DNA from: Rubrivirga marina
GTDB lineage: Bacteria > Bacteroidota > Rhodothermia > Rhodothermales > Rubricoccaceae
DNA: 64,000 nt
Assembly (NCBI RefSeq): GCF_002283365.1
Contig: NZ_MQWD01000001.1
Coordinates: forward strand, 2,823,749-2,887,748
Direction: 5' to 3'
Part shown: positions 41,211-49,459 of the stretch, piece after piece
Position numbering within the stretch: the stretch's first letter is position 1
Layout: each line of letters starts with the position of its first letter
Position numbers and translations under genes: made by a program
The notes under the pieces: model-generated
Told to the model about the DNA's origin: nothing
Database searches by the model: none
The model's input: the letters and a program-made list of their open reading frames with translations, nothing else

Positions 41211-41669
41211 ATGTCCGATCCCCCGGCCTCCGGCCGCCGCGCGCTCCGCACGGCCGCCCTCTACGTCGTCCTCGTCGGCGTCCCCGCGCTCGGCGTCGCC
41301 GCCACGATCCACGTTGGGCAGAACCTCGAGGCGCCGCCGTCGGTCGGGGGCGCGTGGGCCGTCGCGCCGGACGCCGAGGGGTGCGCGCGTGCGGCGGGCG
41401 CCCTCGTCGTCGAGCAGTCGGGGCCGCAGATCGAGGCGGTCTACACGCCCGAAGGCGCGAGCGCCGTCGCCCTCCGGGGGCGCGTCGCCGACACGGCGGC
41501 CGTGCTCGGCGAGCGCGCGAGCTGCGAGCGAGTCGAGGTGGCCGTCGCGCGCGACCCGTCCCGGCCCGCGACGCTCCGGGCAACGCTCCAGACCGGCGTC
41601 TGCGGGTGCCGGACCACGTCGGCCACGCTCACCCGCGCCGACGCGGCGCCCCTCGCGGGGGGCCACTGA
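41211..41669 (+). CDS. Membrane-anchored hypothetical protein ahead of the antiporter
   Basis: A 152-aa protein with one N-terminal membrane helix (TAALYVVLVGVPALGVAATI) and a periplasmic domain of about 115 residues. That domain has four cysteines (EGCARAAG, ASCERVEVA, VCGCRTTS), so one or two disulfides are likely. Its beta-rich part (EAVYTPEGASAVALRGRVAD) matches no family I know. Its stop overlaps the antiporter start (TGATG), so the two are translationally coupled, suggesting an accessory or sensor role for the antiporter. Confidence 0.72.
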   Translation: MSDPPASGRRALRTAALYVVLVGVPALGVAATIHVGQNLEAPPSVGGAWAVAPDAEGCARAAGALVVEQSGPQIEAVYTPEGASAVALRGRVADTAAVLGERASCERVEVAVARDPSRPATLRATLQTGVCGCRTTSATLTRADAAPLAGGH

Positions 41670-43702
41670 TGCTGCTCTACCTCCTGCCGCAGATCGCGGC
41701 GATCCTCGTCCTCGGGCGGATCCTGGGCGGCCTCGCGCACCGGGTCGGGCAGCCGCGCGTGGTCGGCGAGATGGCGGCGGGCATCGTGCTCGGGCCGTCG
41801 CTGCTGGGATGGCTGGCGCCGGCCGCGCAGGCGGCCCTGTTCCCGGCCGAGAGCCTCGGCGCGCTCAACGCGATCGCCCAGGTCGGGCTGGTGCTGTTCC
41901 TGTTCCTCGTCGGGCTCGAGCTCGACCCCGCCAAGCTGCGGGGGCAGGGGCACGCGGCGCTCGTGACGAGCCACGCGTCGATCATCGCGCCGTTCCTGCT
42001 GGGGTCGGTGCTCGCGCTCTACCTGTACCCCCAGCTGAGCGACGCGTCGGTCCAATTCTCGCACTTCGCCCTGTTCATGGGCGCGGCCATGAGCGTGACG
42101 GCGTTCCCGGTGCTGGCGCGGATCCTCGCCGAGCGGAACCTCTTGCAAACCAAGCTGGGCGTCGTCGCCATCACGTGTGCGGCCGTCGACGACGTGACGG
42201 CGTGGGGGCTGCTGGCCGTCGTGATCGCGCTCGTCCGGACGTCGGGCGCCGTCGAGGTCGTGGCCGTGTTCGCGTGGACGATCGTGTTCGTGGCGCTCGT
42301 GCTGTTCGCGCTCCGGCCCGCGCTCCGGCGCCTCGCGGTCTACCACCGGACGCGCGGCGGGCTCACGCGCGGGGCCCTCGCGACGGTCCTGCTCGTCACG
42401 ATCGCGTCGGCCTGGACGACCGAGTGGATCGGCATCCACGCGCTCTTCGGCGCCTTCCTGGCGGGCGTGGCGATGCCCAAGGACCCCGACTTCGTCCGCG
42501 ACGTGGAGCACCGGCTGAGCGACGTCACGACGCTCCTCTTCCTGCCGCTCTTCTTCGCCTACGCCGGGCTCAACACCCAGATCGGCCTGCTCGACTCGCC
42601 GCGGCTCTGGCTCGACGCCGGCCTCGTGGTCGCCGTCGCGACGGCCGGCAAGTTCGGCGGCTCGGCGCTCGCGGCCCGGATGTCGGGGCTCGGGATGCGC
42701 GAGTCGGCCGCGCTCGGCATCCTCATGAACACGCGGGGGCTGATGGAGCTCGTGATCCTGACGATCGGCCTCGAGCTCGGCGTCGTGAGCCCGGCCCTGT
42801 TTGCGATGATGGTGATCATGGCCCTCGCCACGACCGTCATGACCACGCCGGTCCTCGAGCGGATCTACCCCGCGAGCCTCGCCCAGCAGGAGTCGGCCGA
42901 CGCCGCGCCGTCGGCGTTCTCGGTGCTGCTCCCGGTGGCGCTCCCGTCGAACGGGCCCGAACTGCTGCGCGTGGCGCGCGCCCTCGCCCCGGCGTCGCGG
43001 CTGCGCGTGTACCCGCTCCACCTGCTCCGCGCCGACCGGCCGCTCGCCGACGCCCTCGCCCCGCTCCCGGCCGACGAGACCGACGCGCTCCTCCCGCTCC
43101 TCGCCGCCGCCGACGGCCTCGACATCCGCCCGCTCGCGTTCGTCAGCCGCGACGTCGGCGGCGACGTCGTCGACCTCGCCAAGGCCAAGCAGGCCGACCT
43201 CGTGCTGATGGGCTGGCACGAGCCGGTCGTAGCGAGGAGCGCGCTTGGCGGCGTCGTCCGCGACGTGATGCGGCGGGCCCCGACCGAGGTGGCCGTGGTC
43301 CTCTCCCGAGGCGACGGGGCGTGGGGCCGCGTGCTCGTCCCGTTCGCGGGCGGCCCACACGACCGGGCGGCGCTGGCGCTGGCCCGGCGCCTCGCCGAGG
43401 GCCCCGAGGCCGTCCCTGTCACCGTCCTCACGGCCGGGCTCGACGCGCGCGACGCGGTGTCGGTGGCGGCCGTCGAGGCGGCCCGGGCGGCGGGCCTCGA
43501 CATCCGTCCGGCGCTGCCGGGCGCCCCCCTCGACGCCGTCGTCGCGGAGGCGGCGTCCGGGTACGGGCTCGTGGTCGCCGGCGCGTCGGCGGCGTGGGGG
43601 TTGGAGCCGTCGCTGTTCTCGGTGGCCCACGAGCGGCTGGCACGCGAGGTGCCGGCCTCGCTCCTCGTCGTCCGCGCGGGGCCCGAGCAGGGGGCGGGCT
43701 GA
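41669..43702 (+). CDS. CPA2-family cation:proton antiporter with tandem USP-like domains
   Basis: A 677-aa inner-membrane antiporter. The first 405 residues are the Na+/H+ exchanger domain with about 12 helices. VAITCAAVDDVTAWGLL contains the double-Asp ion and proton site; GLELDPAKLRGQG and GILMNTRGLMELVILTIGLE are further CPA2 marks. The cytosolic end (about 415-670) holds two universal-stress-like halves (KQADLVLMGWHEPV, RVLVPFAGGPHDRAALALAR), probably binding nucleotide to gate transport. It exchanges Na+ or K+ for H+. Coupled to the upstream small gene; its stop abuts the stop of the convergent CNNM gene at 43703. Confidence 0.93.
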   Translation: MLLYLLPQIAAILVLGRILGGLAHRVGQPRVVGEMAAGIVLGPSLLGWLAPAAQAALFPAESLGALNAIAQVGLVLFLFLVGLELDPAKLRGQGHAALVTSHASIIAPFLLGSVLALYLYPQLSDASVQFSHFALFMGAAMSVTAFPVLARILAERNLLQTKLGVVAITCAAVDDVTAWGLLAVVIALVRTSGAVEVVAVFAWTIVFVALVLFALRPALRRLAVYHRTRGGLTRGALATVLLVTIASAWTTEWIGIHALFGAFLAGVAMPKDPDFVRDVEHRLSDVTTLLFLPLFFAYAGLNTQIGLLDSPRLWLDAGLVVAVATAGKFGGSALAARMSGLGMRESAALGILMNTRGLMELVILTIGLELGVVSPALFAMMVIMALATTVMTTPVLERIYPASLAQQESADAAPSAFSVLLPVALPSNGPELLRVARALAPASRLRVYPLHLLRADRPLADALAPLPADETDALLPLLAAADGLDIRPLAFVSRDVGGDVVDLAKAKQADLVLMGWHEPVVARSALGGVVRDVMRRAPTEVAVVLSRGDGAWGRVLVPFAGGPHDRAALALARRLAEGPEAVPVTVLTAGLDARDAVSVAAVEAARAAGLDIRPALPGAPLDAVVAEAASGYGLVVAGASAAWGLEPSLFSVAHERLAREVPASLLVVRAGPEQGAG

Positions 43703-45034
43703 CTACGCGTCCGAGGGCACCGACGGGCCGCCGCCTCCGGGGACGCCCACCCGGCAACGCCCGACGCCGAGGCCCTCGACGACCTCGACCTCGAACCGGA
43801 CCCCGTCGTGCTCGACGGCGTCGCCCGCAGCAGGCGGGCGGCCGAGGAGGACGAGGACGAGCCCGCTCACGGTCTCGACCTCGGCGTGGACGACCGGCCG
43901 GCCCAGCCACTCCTCCAGGTCCTCGAGGCGGACGGCCCCGTCGACCGAGAACGCCCCCGGGCCGGCCGGTTCGACGTCCGGCGGCCCCTCGCCCGCGCCC
44001 TCCTCGACCTCGCCGACGGCCTCGATCCCCAGGTCCTCGATCGTCACGATCCCGGCCGTCCCCCCGTGCTCGTCCATCACGACGGCCAGTTGCGTCCGGG
44101 CCTCGCCCATCGCCGCGAGCACGCGGTCGAGCCCGGCCCCCTCGGGCACGAACACGGCGGGGCGGACGTCGGCGGCCTCCAGCGCGCGGGCGGCCCGGAC
44201 GAGCCGGAGCACGTCCTTGACGTGGACGACCCCGACGACGTGGTCGAGGTCGCCCTCGTAGACGGGGTACCGCGTGTGGGCCTCGTCGAGGAGCCGCTCG
44301 CGCAGGGCCTCGTGCGGCGTCCCCAGCGGGAGCCCGACGACCCGGACGCGGGGGACCATCACGTCGCCGGCCGTCCGCCCCCCGAACGCGAACAGCTCGC
44401 GGACGACGCGCCCGGCCTCGCTCCGCATCAGCCCGCCGGCCTCGCTCTCGCGCACGACGTCGGCAAGTTCCTCGGGCGTGTGGTAGTGGCCGGCCGCCCG
44501 CTCGCGGCGGACGCCGACGGCGCGGAGGAGGGCGTTCCCGACTGCGTTCAGCCCGACGACGAGCGGGTACAGCGCCGTCTGGACGACGAGCATCGGCCGG
44601 GCCACGCGGTAGACCGTCGCCTCGGCGCGCGAGAGCGCGAGCGACTTCGGGACCATTTCGCCGAGGACCACGTGGAGGTACGTCAGCGCGGCGATGGCGA
44701 GGACCGACGCGAGCGCGTGCGACGAGACCGACAGCCCGAGCCCCTCCAAGCCGGCCCCGCCGAGCCGTTCGGCGAGCCACTCGGCGAGCGCGTGCTCGCC
44801 GTACATCCCGAGCCCCAGGCTCGCGAACGTGATCCCGAGCTGGGCCGTCGCGATGAACCGGTCCTGGCGGACGGGGTCGCTCATGATCCGCCACGCGAGC
44901 CGGGCCGCGGCCCCGCCCTCGGCCGCCCGCCGCTCGACGGCCGCGCGGGGGGCGCCGATGGCGGCGAATTCGGCCGCGACGAACAGCCCGTTGAGGGCCA
45001 CGAGCGCGAGGACGATGAGGGCGGGGACGAGCAT
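43703..45034 (-). CDS. CNNM/CorC-type membrane transporter-regulator (first copy)
   Basis: A 443-aa protein with a DUF21 (CNNM) membrane domain of three to four helices (VPALIVLALVALNGLFVAAE, LGEMVPKSLALSRAEATVYR). A CBS pair (about 205-330; RTAGDVMVPRVRV, RYPVYEGDLDHVVGVVHVKD, VVMDEHGGTAGIVTIEDLG) and a C-terminal CorC_HlyC domain (about 350-435) complete it. Such proteins move or regulate Mg2+ (and Co2+) and respond to ATP through the CBS pair. The start overlaps the stop of the second copy by one base. The two differ enough to form a heterodimer, as in other tandem CNNM pairs. Confidence 0.9.
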   Translation of the reverse strand: MLVPALIVLALVALNGLFVAAEFAAIGAPRAAVERRAAEGGAAARLAWRIMSDPVRQDRFIATAQLGITFASLGLGMYGEHALAEWLAERLGGAGLEGLGLSVSSHALASVLAIAALTYLHVVLGEMVPKSLALSRAEATVYRVARPMLVVQTALYPLVVGLNAVGNALLRAVGVRRERAAGHYHTPEELADVVRESEAGGLMRSEAGRVVRELFAFGGRTAGDVMVPRVRVVGLPLGTPHEALRERLLDEAHTRYPVYEGDLDHVVGVVHVKDVLRLVRAARALEAADVRPAVFVPEGAGLDRVLAAMGEARTQLAVVMDEHGGTAGIVTIEDLGIEAVGEVEEGAGEGPPDVEPAGPGAFSVDGAVRLEDLEEWLGRPVVHAEVETVSGLVLVLLGRPPAAGDAVEHDGVRFEVEVVEGLGVGRCRVGVPGGGGPSVPSDA

Positions 45035-46329
45035 CAGGCGTCGGGGTCGGGGCCCGCCGGGGCGGGCGTGACGAGGACCGACGCGACGGCGTGGCCGTCG
45101 ACCCGCTCGACCTCGACCTCGGCGTCGCCGAGGCGGAGCCGCTCGCCGGCCGCGGGGACGCGCCCCAGTGCGGCGACCACGAGCCCGCCGACCGTCGCGG
45201 CCGCGCCGACGGACGGGCCCAGGAGCTCGGCCGCCTCGTCGGCACGGAGGGCCCCGGGGAGCCGCGTCCGGCCGTCGGGGAGCGGCTCGGCTGCCGGCCG
45301 GCCCTCCTTGAACTCGTCGCCGACGCCGCCGACCAGCGCGGAGAGCACGTCCTCCAGCGTGACGATCCCCTCCGTCCCGCCGTACTCGTCGACGACGGCG
45401 GCGAGCCGGACGCGCCGCTCGCGGAACCGGGCCAGGAGTTGGTCGGCCGCGAGCCCGCCGGGCACGCTGAGGAGCGGCCGGAGGGGGGGGAGCCCGGGCC
45501 GCCCGGCCGCGAGGTGGACCGCGACGTCCTTCGTGTGGAGCACGCCGACGGGGTGGTCGAGGTCGCCGCGGTAGGCGGGGAGCCGGGTGAAGGGGCTCGC
45601 GGCGGCGGCCTCGACGGCCGCCTCGGGGTCGGCCGCGTCGACGCCCACGACGGCCCGACGCGGGGTCATGAGCTGGCGGGCCGTCGTCCGCCCGAGCCGG
45701 AGCGCGCGGCGGAGCCGGTCCTGCTCGTCGGCCTCGAGGAGCCCGCCGTCGCTGCTCTCGGCGATGAGGAGGTCGATCTCCTCTGGCGAGTGGACGTGCC
45801 GGTGGCCCCCGCCCGGCTGGAGCCCGAGGGCTCGGAGCACCGCCCACCCGCTCCCGTTGAGCACGGCGATGAACGGGCGGTAGACGACGGCCGACCACCG
45901 GGTCGGGAGGTAGGTCAGGAGCGCGGCCGGGACTGGGAACTGAAGCGCGAGCGACTTCGGGACGAGCTCCCCGACGACCACCTGGAGCGCCGTCAGCGCG
46001 ACGAGCACGGCGACCGCCGCCGTCGACCGCGCCCCGACCGGGTCGAGCCCGGCCCCGATCAGCGCGTCCCCGAGCGCGATGGCGACCGTCGCCTGCCCGA
46101 ACGCGCCGAGGACGAGGCTCGAGAGCGTGATCCCGATCTGGCACGCGGCGATGTAGTCGTCGAGCCGCCGTCCGTCCTCGAGCGTCGGGAGCAACCGCCG
46201 CGCGAGCGCGTGGCCCTCGCGGGCGAGCGCACGGATCTGTCCGTGCCGGACGCTCACGGCCGCGAACTCGGCCGCCACGTAGAGCCCGTTGACGAGGATC
46301 AACACGGCGATGACGCCCCAGGCCCCCAC
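45034..46329 (-). CDS. CNNM/CorC-type membrane transporter-regulator (second copy)
   Basis: About 431 aa. The same layout is seen: DUF21 membrane domain (VIAVLILVNGLYVAAEFAAV, VVVGELVPKSLALQFPVPAA), a CBS pair (TTARQLMTPRRAV, TRLPAYRGDLDHPVGVLHTK, VVDEYGGTEGIVTLEDVLSA) and a CorC_HlyC end. I chose GTG 46329 because it begins directly at the first helix, as in its neighbour. An in-frame ATG at 46428 would add 33 residues rich in Pro/Arg. Mg2+-linked function as for the first copy. It follows trkA on the same strand after about 170 bp, so it may share its transcript or have its own promoter. Confidence 0.88.
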   Translation of the reverse strand: MGAWGVIAVLILVNGLYVAAEFAAVSVRHGQIRALAREGHALARRLLPTLEDGRRLDDYIAACQIGITLSSLVLGAFGQATVAIALGDALIGAGLDPVGARSTAAVAVLVALTALQVVVGELVPKSLALQFPVPAALLTYLPTRWSAVVYRPFIAVLNGSGWAVLRALGLQPGGGHRHVHSPEEIDLLIAESSDGGLLEADEQDRLRRALRLGRTTARQLMTPRRAVVGVDAADPEAAVEAAAASPFTRLPAYRGDLDHPVGVLHTKDVAVHLAAGRPGLPPLRPLLSVPGGLAADQLLARFRERRVRLAAVVDEYGGTEGIVTLEDVLSALVGGVGDEFKEGRPAAEPLPDGRTRLPGALRADEAAELLGPSVGAAATVGGLVVAALGRVPAAGERLRLGDAEVEVERVDGHAVASVLVTPAPAGPDPDA

Positions 46330-46501
46330 GGCTACGTCCTCGACGGACGGAGCCGTCGAGCGGGGGGAGGGTCGTCGGTCGGAGTGGGCATCGGGGGCGC
46401 CCCGGGGGCCGGGGCGGCGGGCGGGCACGAGGGCGCCGCCGTCAACCTCCGGCCCGGCCTCCTGTTCCGGTCCGCGCCGGCCGTCGGGTGGGGGCCGGGC
46501 G

Positions 46502-47161
46502 TCACCGGATCTTCGCCACGCGCGCCAGCGACGCCTCGTCGCCCGTGACCACGAGCGTGTGGGTGTCGAGGAGCGGCGCGTCGGGGTCGGGGACCGGCGT
46601 CGTCGTGTCGGCCAGCACGTCGTGGACGGCGACGACGGAGACGCGGTGCGCCCGCGTCAGGTCGAGCTCGCGGAGCGTCTGCCCTTCCCACGCGCGCGGG
46701 ACCGCCATCTCCTGGATGCTCAGCCCGCTCCCGAGGCGGACGTAGTTGATGAGCGCGGCGCCCTGCGTCATCTGCAGCGCCAGGTTGATCGCCGACTCCC
46801 GCTCCGGGAAGACGGTCCGGGTGGCCCCGACGCGGGCGACGATCCGGGCGTGGTCGGCCGAGACGACCTTCGCGACCACCTCGCGGACGCCCAGGTCGCG
46901 GAGGGCCATGACGGCGAGCGCGCTCGCGCTCAGGTCATCGCCTGTGCTCACGACGGCCGCATCGGCCCCGCCCGCGCCGATCCGCTCGAGGACGGCCCGG
47001 TCCCGGGCGTCGCCGACGACGGCGCGCGTCACAAGCGGGGCCATCCGGTCGACGAGCTCGCCGTCGCGGTCGATGGCGACGACGTCGTGGCCCTGTTTGT
47101 GGAGGGCCTGCGCGGCGGCCGAGCCGAAGATGCCGAGGCCGACGATCACGTAGCGGTTCAT
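46502..47161 (-). CDS. trkA: TrkA/KtrA K+ channel regulatory subunit
   Basis: A 219-aa cytosolic RCK protein. The N-terminus is a Rossmann fold (YVIVGLGIFGSAAAQALHKQ, then the acidic VVAIDRDGE) that binds NAD(H) or ATP. After it, an RCK-C domain (about 140-219; SIQEMAVPRAWEGQTLREL, LVVTGDEASLARV). A ring of these gates the TrkH/KtrB pore encoded just upstream in the transcript (31-bp gap). The short, single-RCK form is KtrA-like rather than the double E. coli TrkA. Confidence 0.92.
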   Translation of the reverse strand: MNRYVIVGLGIFGSAAAQALHKQGHDVVAIDRDGELVDRMAPLVTRAVVGDARDRAVLERIGAGGADAAVVSTGDDLSASALAVMALRDLGVREVVAKVVSADHARIVARVGATRTVFPERESAINLALQMTQGAALINYVRLGSGLSIQEMAVPRAWEGQTLRELDLTRAHRVSVVAVHDVLADTTTPVPDPDAPLLDTHTLVVTGDEASLARVAKIR

Positions 47162-47192
47162 GGGGCTGGGGCGTGGGGCGTGGAGCGGGGGG

Positions 47193-48593
47193 TCATCCGA
47201 GGCCGACGTCTTCGGAGGCGTAGCGGAACGCCGTCGGGTCGCGGCGCCGCGAGAGCGCGGCGGCGAACGCGAGCGGGCCGACGCGGCCGACGAACATCAG
47301 CCCGATCGCCGTCCACCGGCCGACGACCGAGAGGTCGGGCGTGACGCCCATCGACAGGCCGACGGTGTTGAACGCGCTCGCGGCCTCGAACATCAGCGCC
47401 AGGAACTCGGCCTCGACCGTCGCGCCCTGCGCCTCGGCCCAGGCCAGCTCGCTCCACGTCAGGACGAAGATGGCCGCGGTCACAACCCCGAACGCGACGA
47501 CGAACAGCCCGACGGCGCGTTGGATCGTCCCCTCGGGGACCGTCCGGCCCCAGACGGCGACGTGGTCGCGGCCCCGGAGCCGGGCCCAGGCGAGGAGCAC
47601 GAGGAGCGCCGCCGTCGTCGTCTTGATCCCGCCCGCCGTCGAGCCGGGCGAGCCCCCGACGGACATAAGCAAGACCGTCAAAAAGTTGGTGCTCGGGGCC
47701 GCCTCGGCGTAGTCGATGGCGTTGAACCCGGCCGTCCGCGCGGTCACGCTCAGGAAGAGGCCGTTGACGGCCCGGTCGAGCGGGTCGAGCTCGGAGAAGG
47801 TCCGCCCCCACTCGAAGGCGGTGAAGAGCACGCCGCCGCCGACCGCGAGCAGCGCCGTCGTCGCGAGCACGAGCCGGGTGTGCACCGACAGCCGCGGCCG
47901 TCGCTCGGGGTGACGACGGAGCCGGTCCATCAGCTCCTCCAGGACCAGGAACCCGATCCCGCCAACGGTGACGAGGGCCATCACCACGACCAGGATTCCC
48001 GCGTCGCCCTGGGCGCCGACGAGGGAGTCCGAGAACGTCGAGAAGCCGGCGTTGCAGAAGGCGCTGACCGAGTGGAAGACGGCCGGCCAGAGGGCCCCGC
48101 TCATCCCCATCTCCGGCGCCCACTGGACGTAGAGCAGCGCGGCCCCGACGGCCTCGATGCCGAGCGTGAACCCGACGACGTGGCGCGTCAGCCGGAGCGG
48201 GTCGAGGCCGACGGCCGGGCCCGCGGCGCTCCGCGCGAGGTCCTCCTGGCGGAGCGAGAGCCGGCGGCCCAGCGCGGCCAGCAGCAGCGTCGAGAACGTG
48301 AGGATGCCGAGCCCGCCGAGCTGGATGAGGAGGAGCACGTAGGCCTGCCCCCAGCCCGTGAAGAACGTCGCCGTGTCGACGACGACCAGGCCCGTCACGC
48401 AGATGGCGCTGGTCGCCGTGAACAGGGCGTCGAGCCACGACAGCGGCTCGCCCGCGTAGAGGCCGGGGAGCGCCTTGAATCCGACCGTCCCCACCCCGAC
48501 CAGCAGGAGGAACGAGCCGACGAAGAGCTGGGCGGCCGAGAGCGACCGTCCCCACGCGCCCCGCTGGCGCACCGGGCCGTCGGCGTCGGTCAC
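47193..48593 (-). CDS. TrkH/KtrB K+ uptake pore
   Basis: A 466-aa inner-membrane protein with the four pore repeats of SKT carriers, each with a filter glycine: TSAICVTGL, SAFCNAGFSTF, TARTAGFN and SAFNTVGLSMG. It carries out K+ uptake, probably coupled to Na+ or H+, with TrkA as gate. GTG 48593 overlaps the EIIA stop by 4 bp (GTGA), so translation is coupled. ATG starts further upstream would run inside EIIA. The three genes EIIA-trkH-trkA form one operon. Confidence 0.92.
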   Translation of the reverse strand: MTDADGPVRQRGAWGRSLSAAQLFVGSFLLLVGVGTVGFKALPGLYAGEPLSWLDALFTATSAICVTGLVVVDTATFFTGWGQAYVLLLIQLGGLGILTFSTLLLAALGRRLSLRQEDLARSAAGPAVGLDPLRLTRHVVGFTLGIEAVGAALLYVQWAPEMGMSGALWPAVFHSVSAFCNAGFSTFSDSLVGAQGDAGILVVVMALVTVGGIGFLVLEELMDRLRRHPERRPRLSVHTRLVLATTALLAVGGGVLFTAFEWGRTFSELDPLDRAVNGLFLSVTARTAGFNAIDYAEAAPSTNFLTVLLMSVGGSPGSTAGGIKTTTAALLVLLAWARLRGRDHVAVWGRTVPEGTIQRAVGLFVVAFGVVTAAIFVLTWSELAWAEAQGATVEAEFLALMFEAASAFNTVGLSMGVTPDLSVVGRWTAIGLMFVGRVGPLAFAAALSRRRDPTAFRYASEDVGLG

Positions 48594-49141
48594 GAGCCCC
48601 AGGCGGCCGGCGGCGCCTCGTGCGCCCGCTCCCAGCGCGCGAGCGCGGCCCGGACGTCGGCAGTGCCCCCGGCCGTCCGGAGGGCGTGGCGGAAGTCGGC
48701 GTCGTGGCAGGCACGGGCGACCTGGGCCGTCGTCCCGAGCCCGGCGGCGCCGGGCGGGAGGAGGAGGAGCCAGACGACCTCGGTCGGAGCCTCGGCGTCG
48801 GCCACGCCGCCGCGCGTGAGGCCGAGCGCGAACGCCGGCCACTCGAGCCCGTCGACCCGGGCGTGCGGGAGGTCGACGCCCTCGCCGAGGTGCGTCGACC
48901 CGAGCGCGTCGCGCTTCTGGAGGAGCCGGAGGACGAGCGCCTCGTCCAGCCCGGCCGCGTCCGCCACGCGCGGCGCCAGCGCCGCGACGACCGCTTGCCG
49001 GTCGACGGGCTCGGTCCACACCGCGACGCCGCCCGGAGCGAGGAGGGCCGGGAGCCGGAGCGACGCGTCGAAGGCGTCGGGGGGGGGAGTCAGGGCGGGG
49101 CGGCCCCGCTTCCACCAGGGGCGGGGTCGGTCGTCGGACAT
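48590..49141 (-). CDS. PTS EIIA type-2 (fructose/Ntr-like) domain protein
   Basis: A 183-aa cytosolic protein. After a charged N-terminus (DRPRPWWKRGRPALTPP), it has the EIIA-fructose/nitrogen fold with LVLRLLQKRDALGSTHLGEG and the phosphorylatable His in VDLPHARVDG. In proteobacteria EIIA-Ntr binds Trk and other K+ systems. Here the gene overlaps trkH by 4 bp, so direct control of K+ uptake by its phosphorylation is likely. No EI or HPr gene lies in the window, so the phosphate donor is unknown. A strictly sugar-transport EIIA is unlikely as no EIIBC follows. Confidence 0.82.
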   Translation of the reverse strand: MSDDRPRPWWKRGRPALTPPPDAFDASLRLPALLAPGGVAVWTEPVDRQAVVAALAPRVADAAGLDEALVLRLLQKRDALGSTHLGEGVDLPHARVDGLEWPAFALGLTRGGVADAEAPTEVVWLLLLPPGAAGLGTTAQVARACHDADFRHALRTAGGTADVRAALARWERAHEAPPAAWGS

Positions 49142-49202
49142 GCGGGGTGGGCTTCTGGTCGTCCCTTCAACCCCGGCGGCACCCGGCGTGTTCGCGGCTC
49201 GC

Positions 49203-49234
49203 GCGGTGTTTGGGGATTGCGGTGTTTGGGGATT
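49203..49234. repeat. Perfect 16-bp tandem duplication
   Basis: GCGGTGTTTGGGGATT occurs twice without gap (49203-49218 and 49219-49234). It lies 62 bp upstream of the EIIA-trkH-trkA operon start, in the intergenic region shared with pstS. It may be a regulator's repeated site or a recent duplication. Confidence 0.65.
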
Positions 49235-49399
49235 AGAGAGTCGTCACGGCCACCCCCAGCTGCCAGCGACAGCGGACGCCGGGTGCGTGTCTAACCCCGA
49301 GGTCCCGCGTCCCACGAGGCCGGAGAAGAGAGCGCGAAGCCAGAGGCGGTCCGCCGCGCGACGCCTCGAACCCAGCGTCCGCGCGGGCCTCGACAGCGC

Positions 49400-49415
49400 G
49401 TTACACAATGGTAAC
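49400..49415. promoter_or_regulatory. Small palindrome upstream of pstS
   Basis: GTTAC-ACAATG-GTAAC lies 45 bp before the pstS start, in a low G+C spot of an otherwise G+C-rich gap. It could be an operator or part of the promoter. I see no typical pho box. Confidence 0.35.
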
Positions 49416-49459
49416 CGTCCGAGACGAACCGTCCGGGTCGCGCCGGGAGTTCGAGGGGC

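Noticed and set aside
40033-44220. Very long + strand open frame (about 1395 codons)
   Set aside because: It lies antisense to the antiporter and DedA genes at its start, in another frame of the CPA2 gene in its middle and antisense to CNNM at its end. Composition is Arg/Pro/Gly filler with no domain; long frames like this are expected in such G+C-rich DNA.
49142-49459. Pho box upstream of pstS
   Set aside because: No tandem CTGTCAT-like repeats could be found; only the GTTAC/GTAAC palindrome is present.
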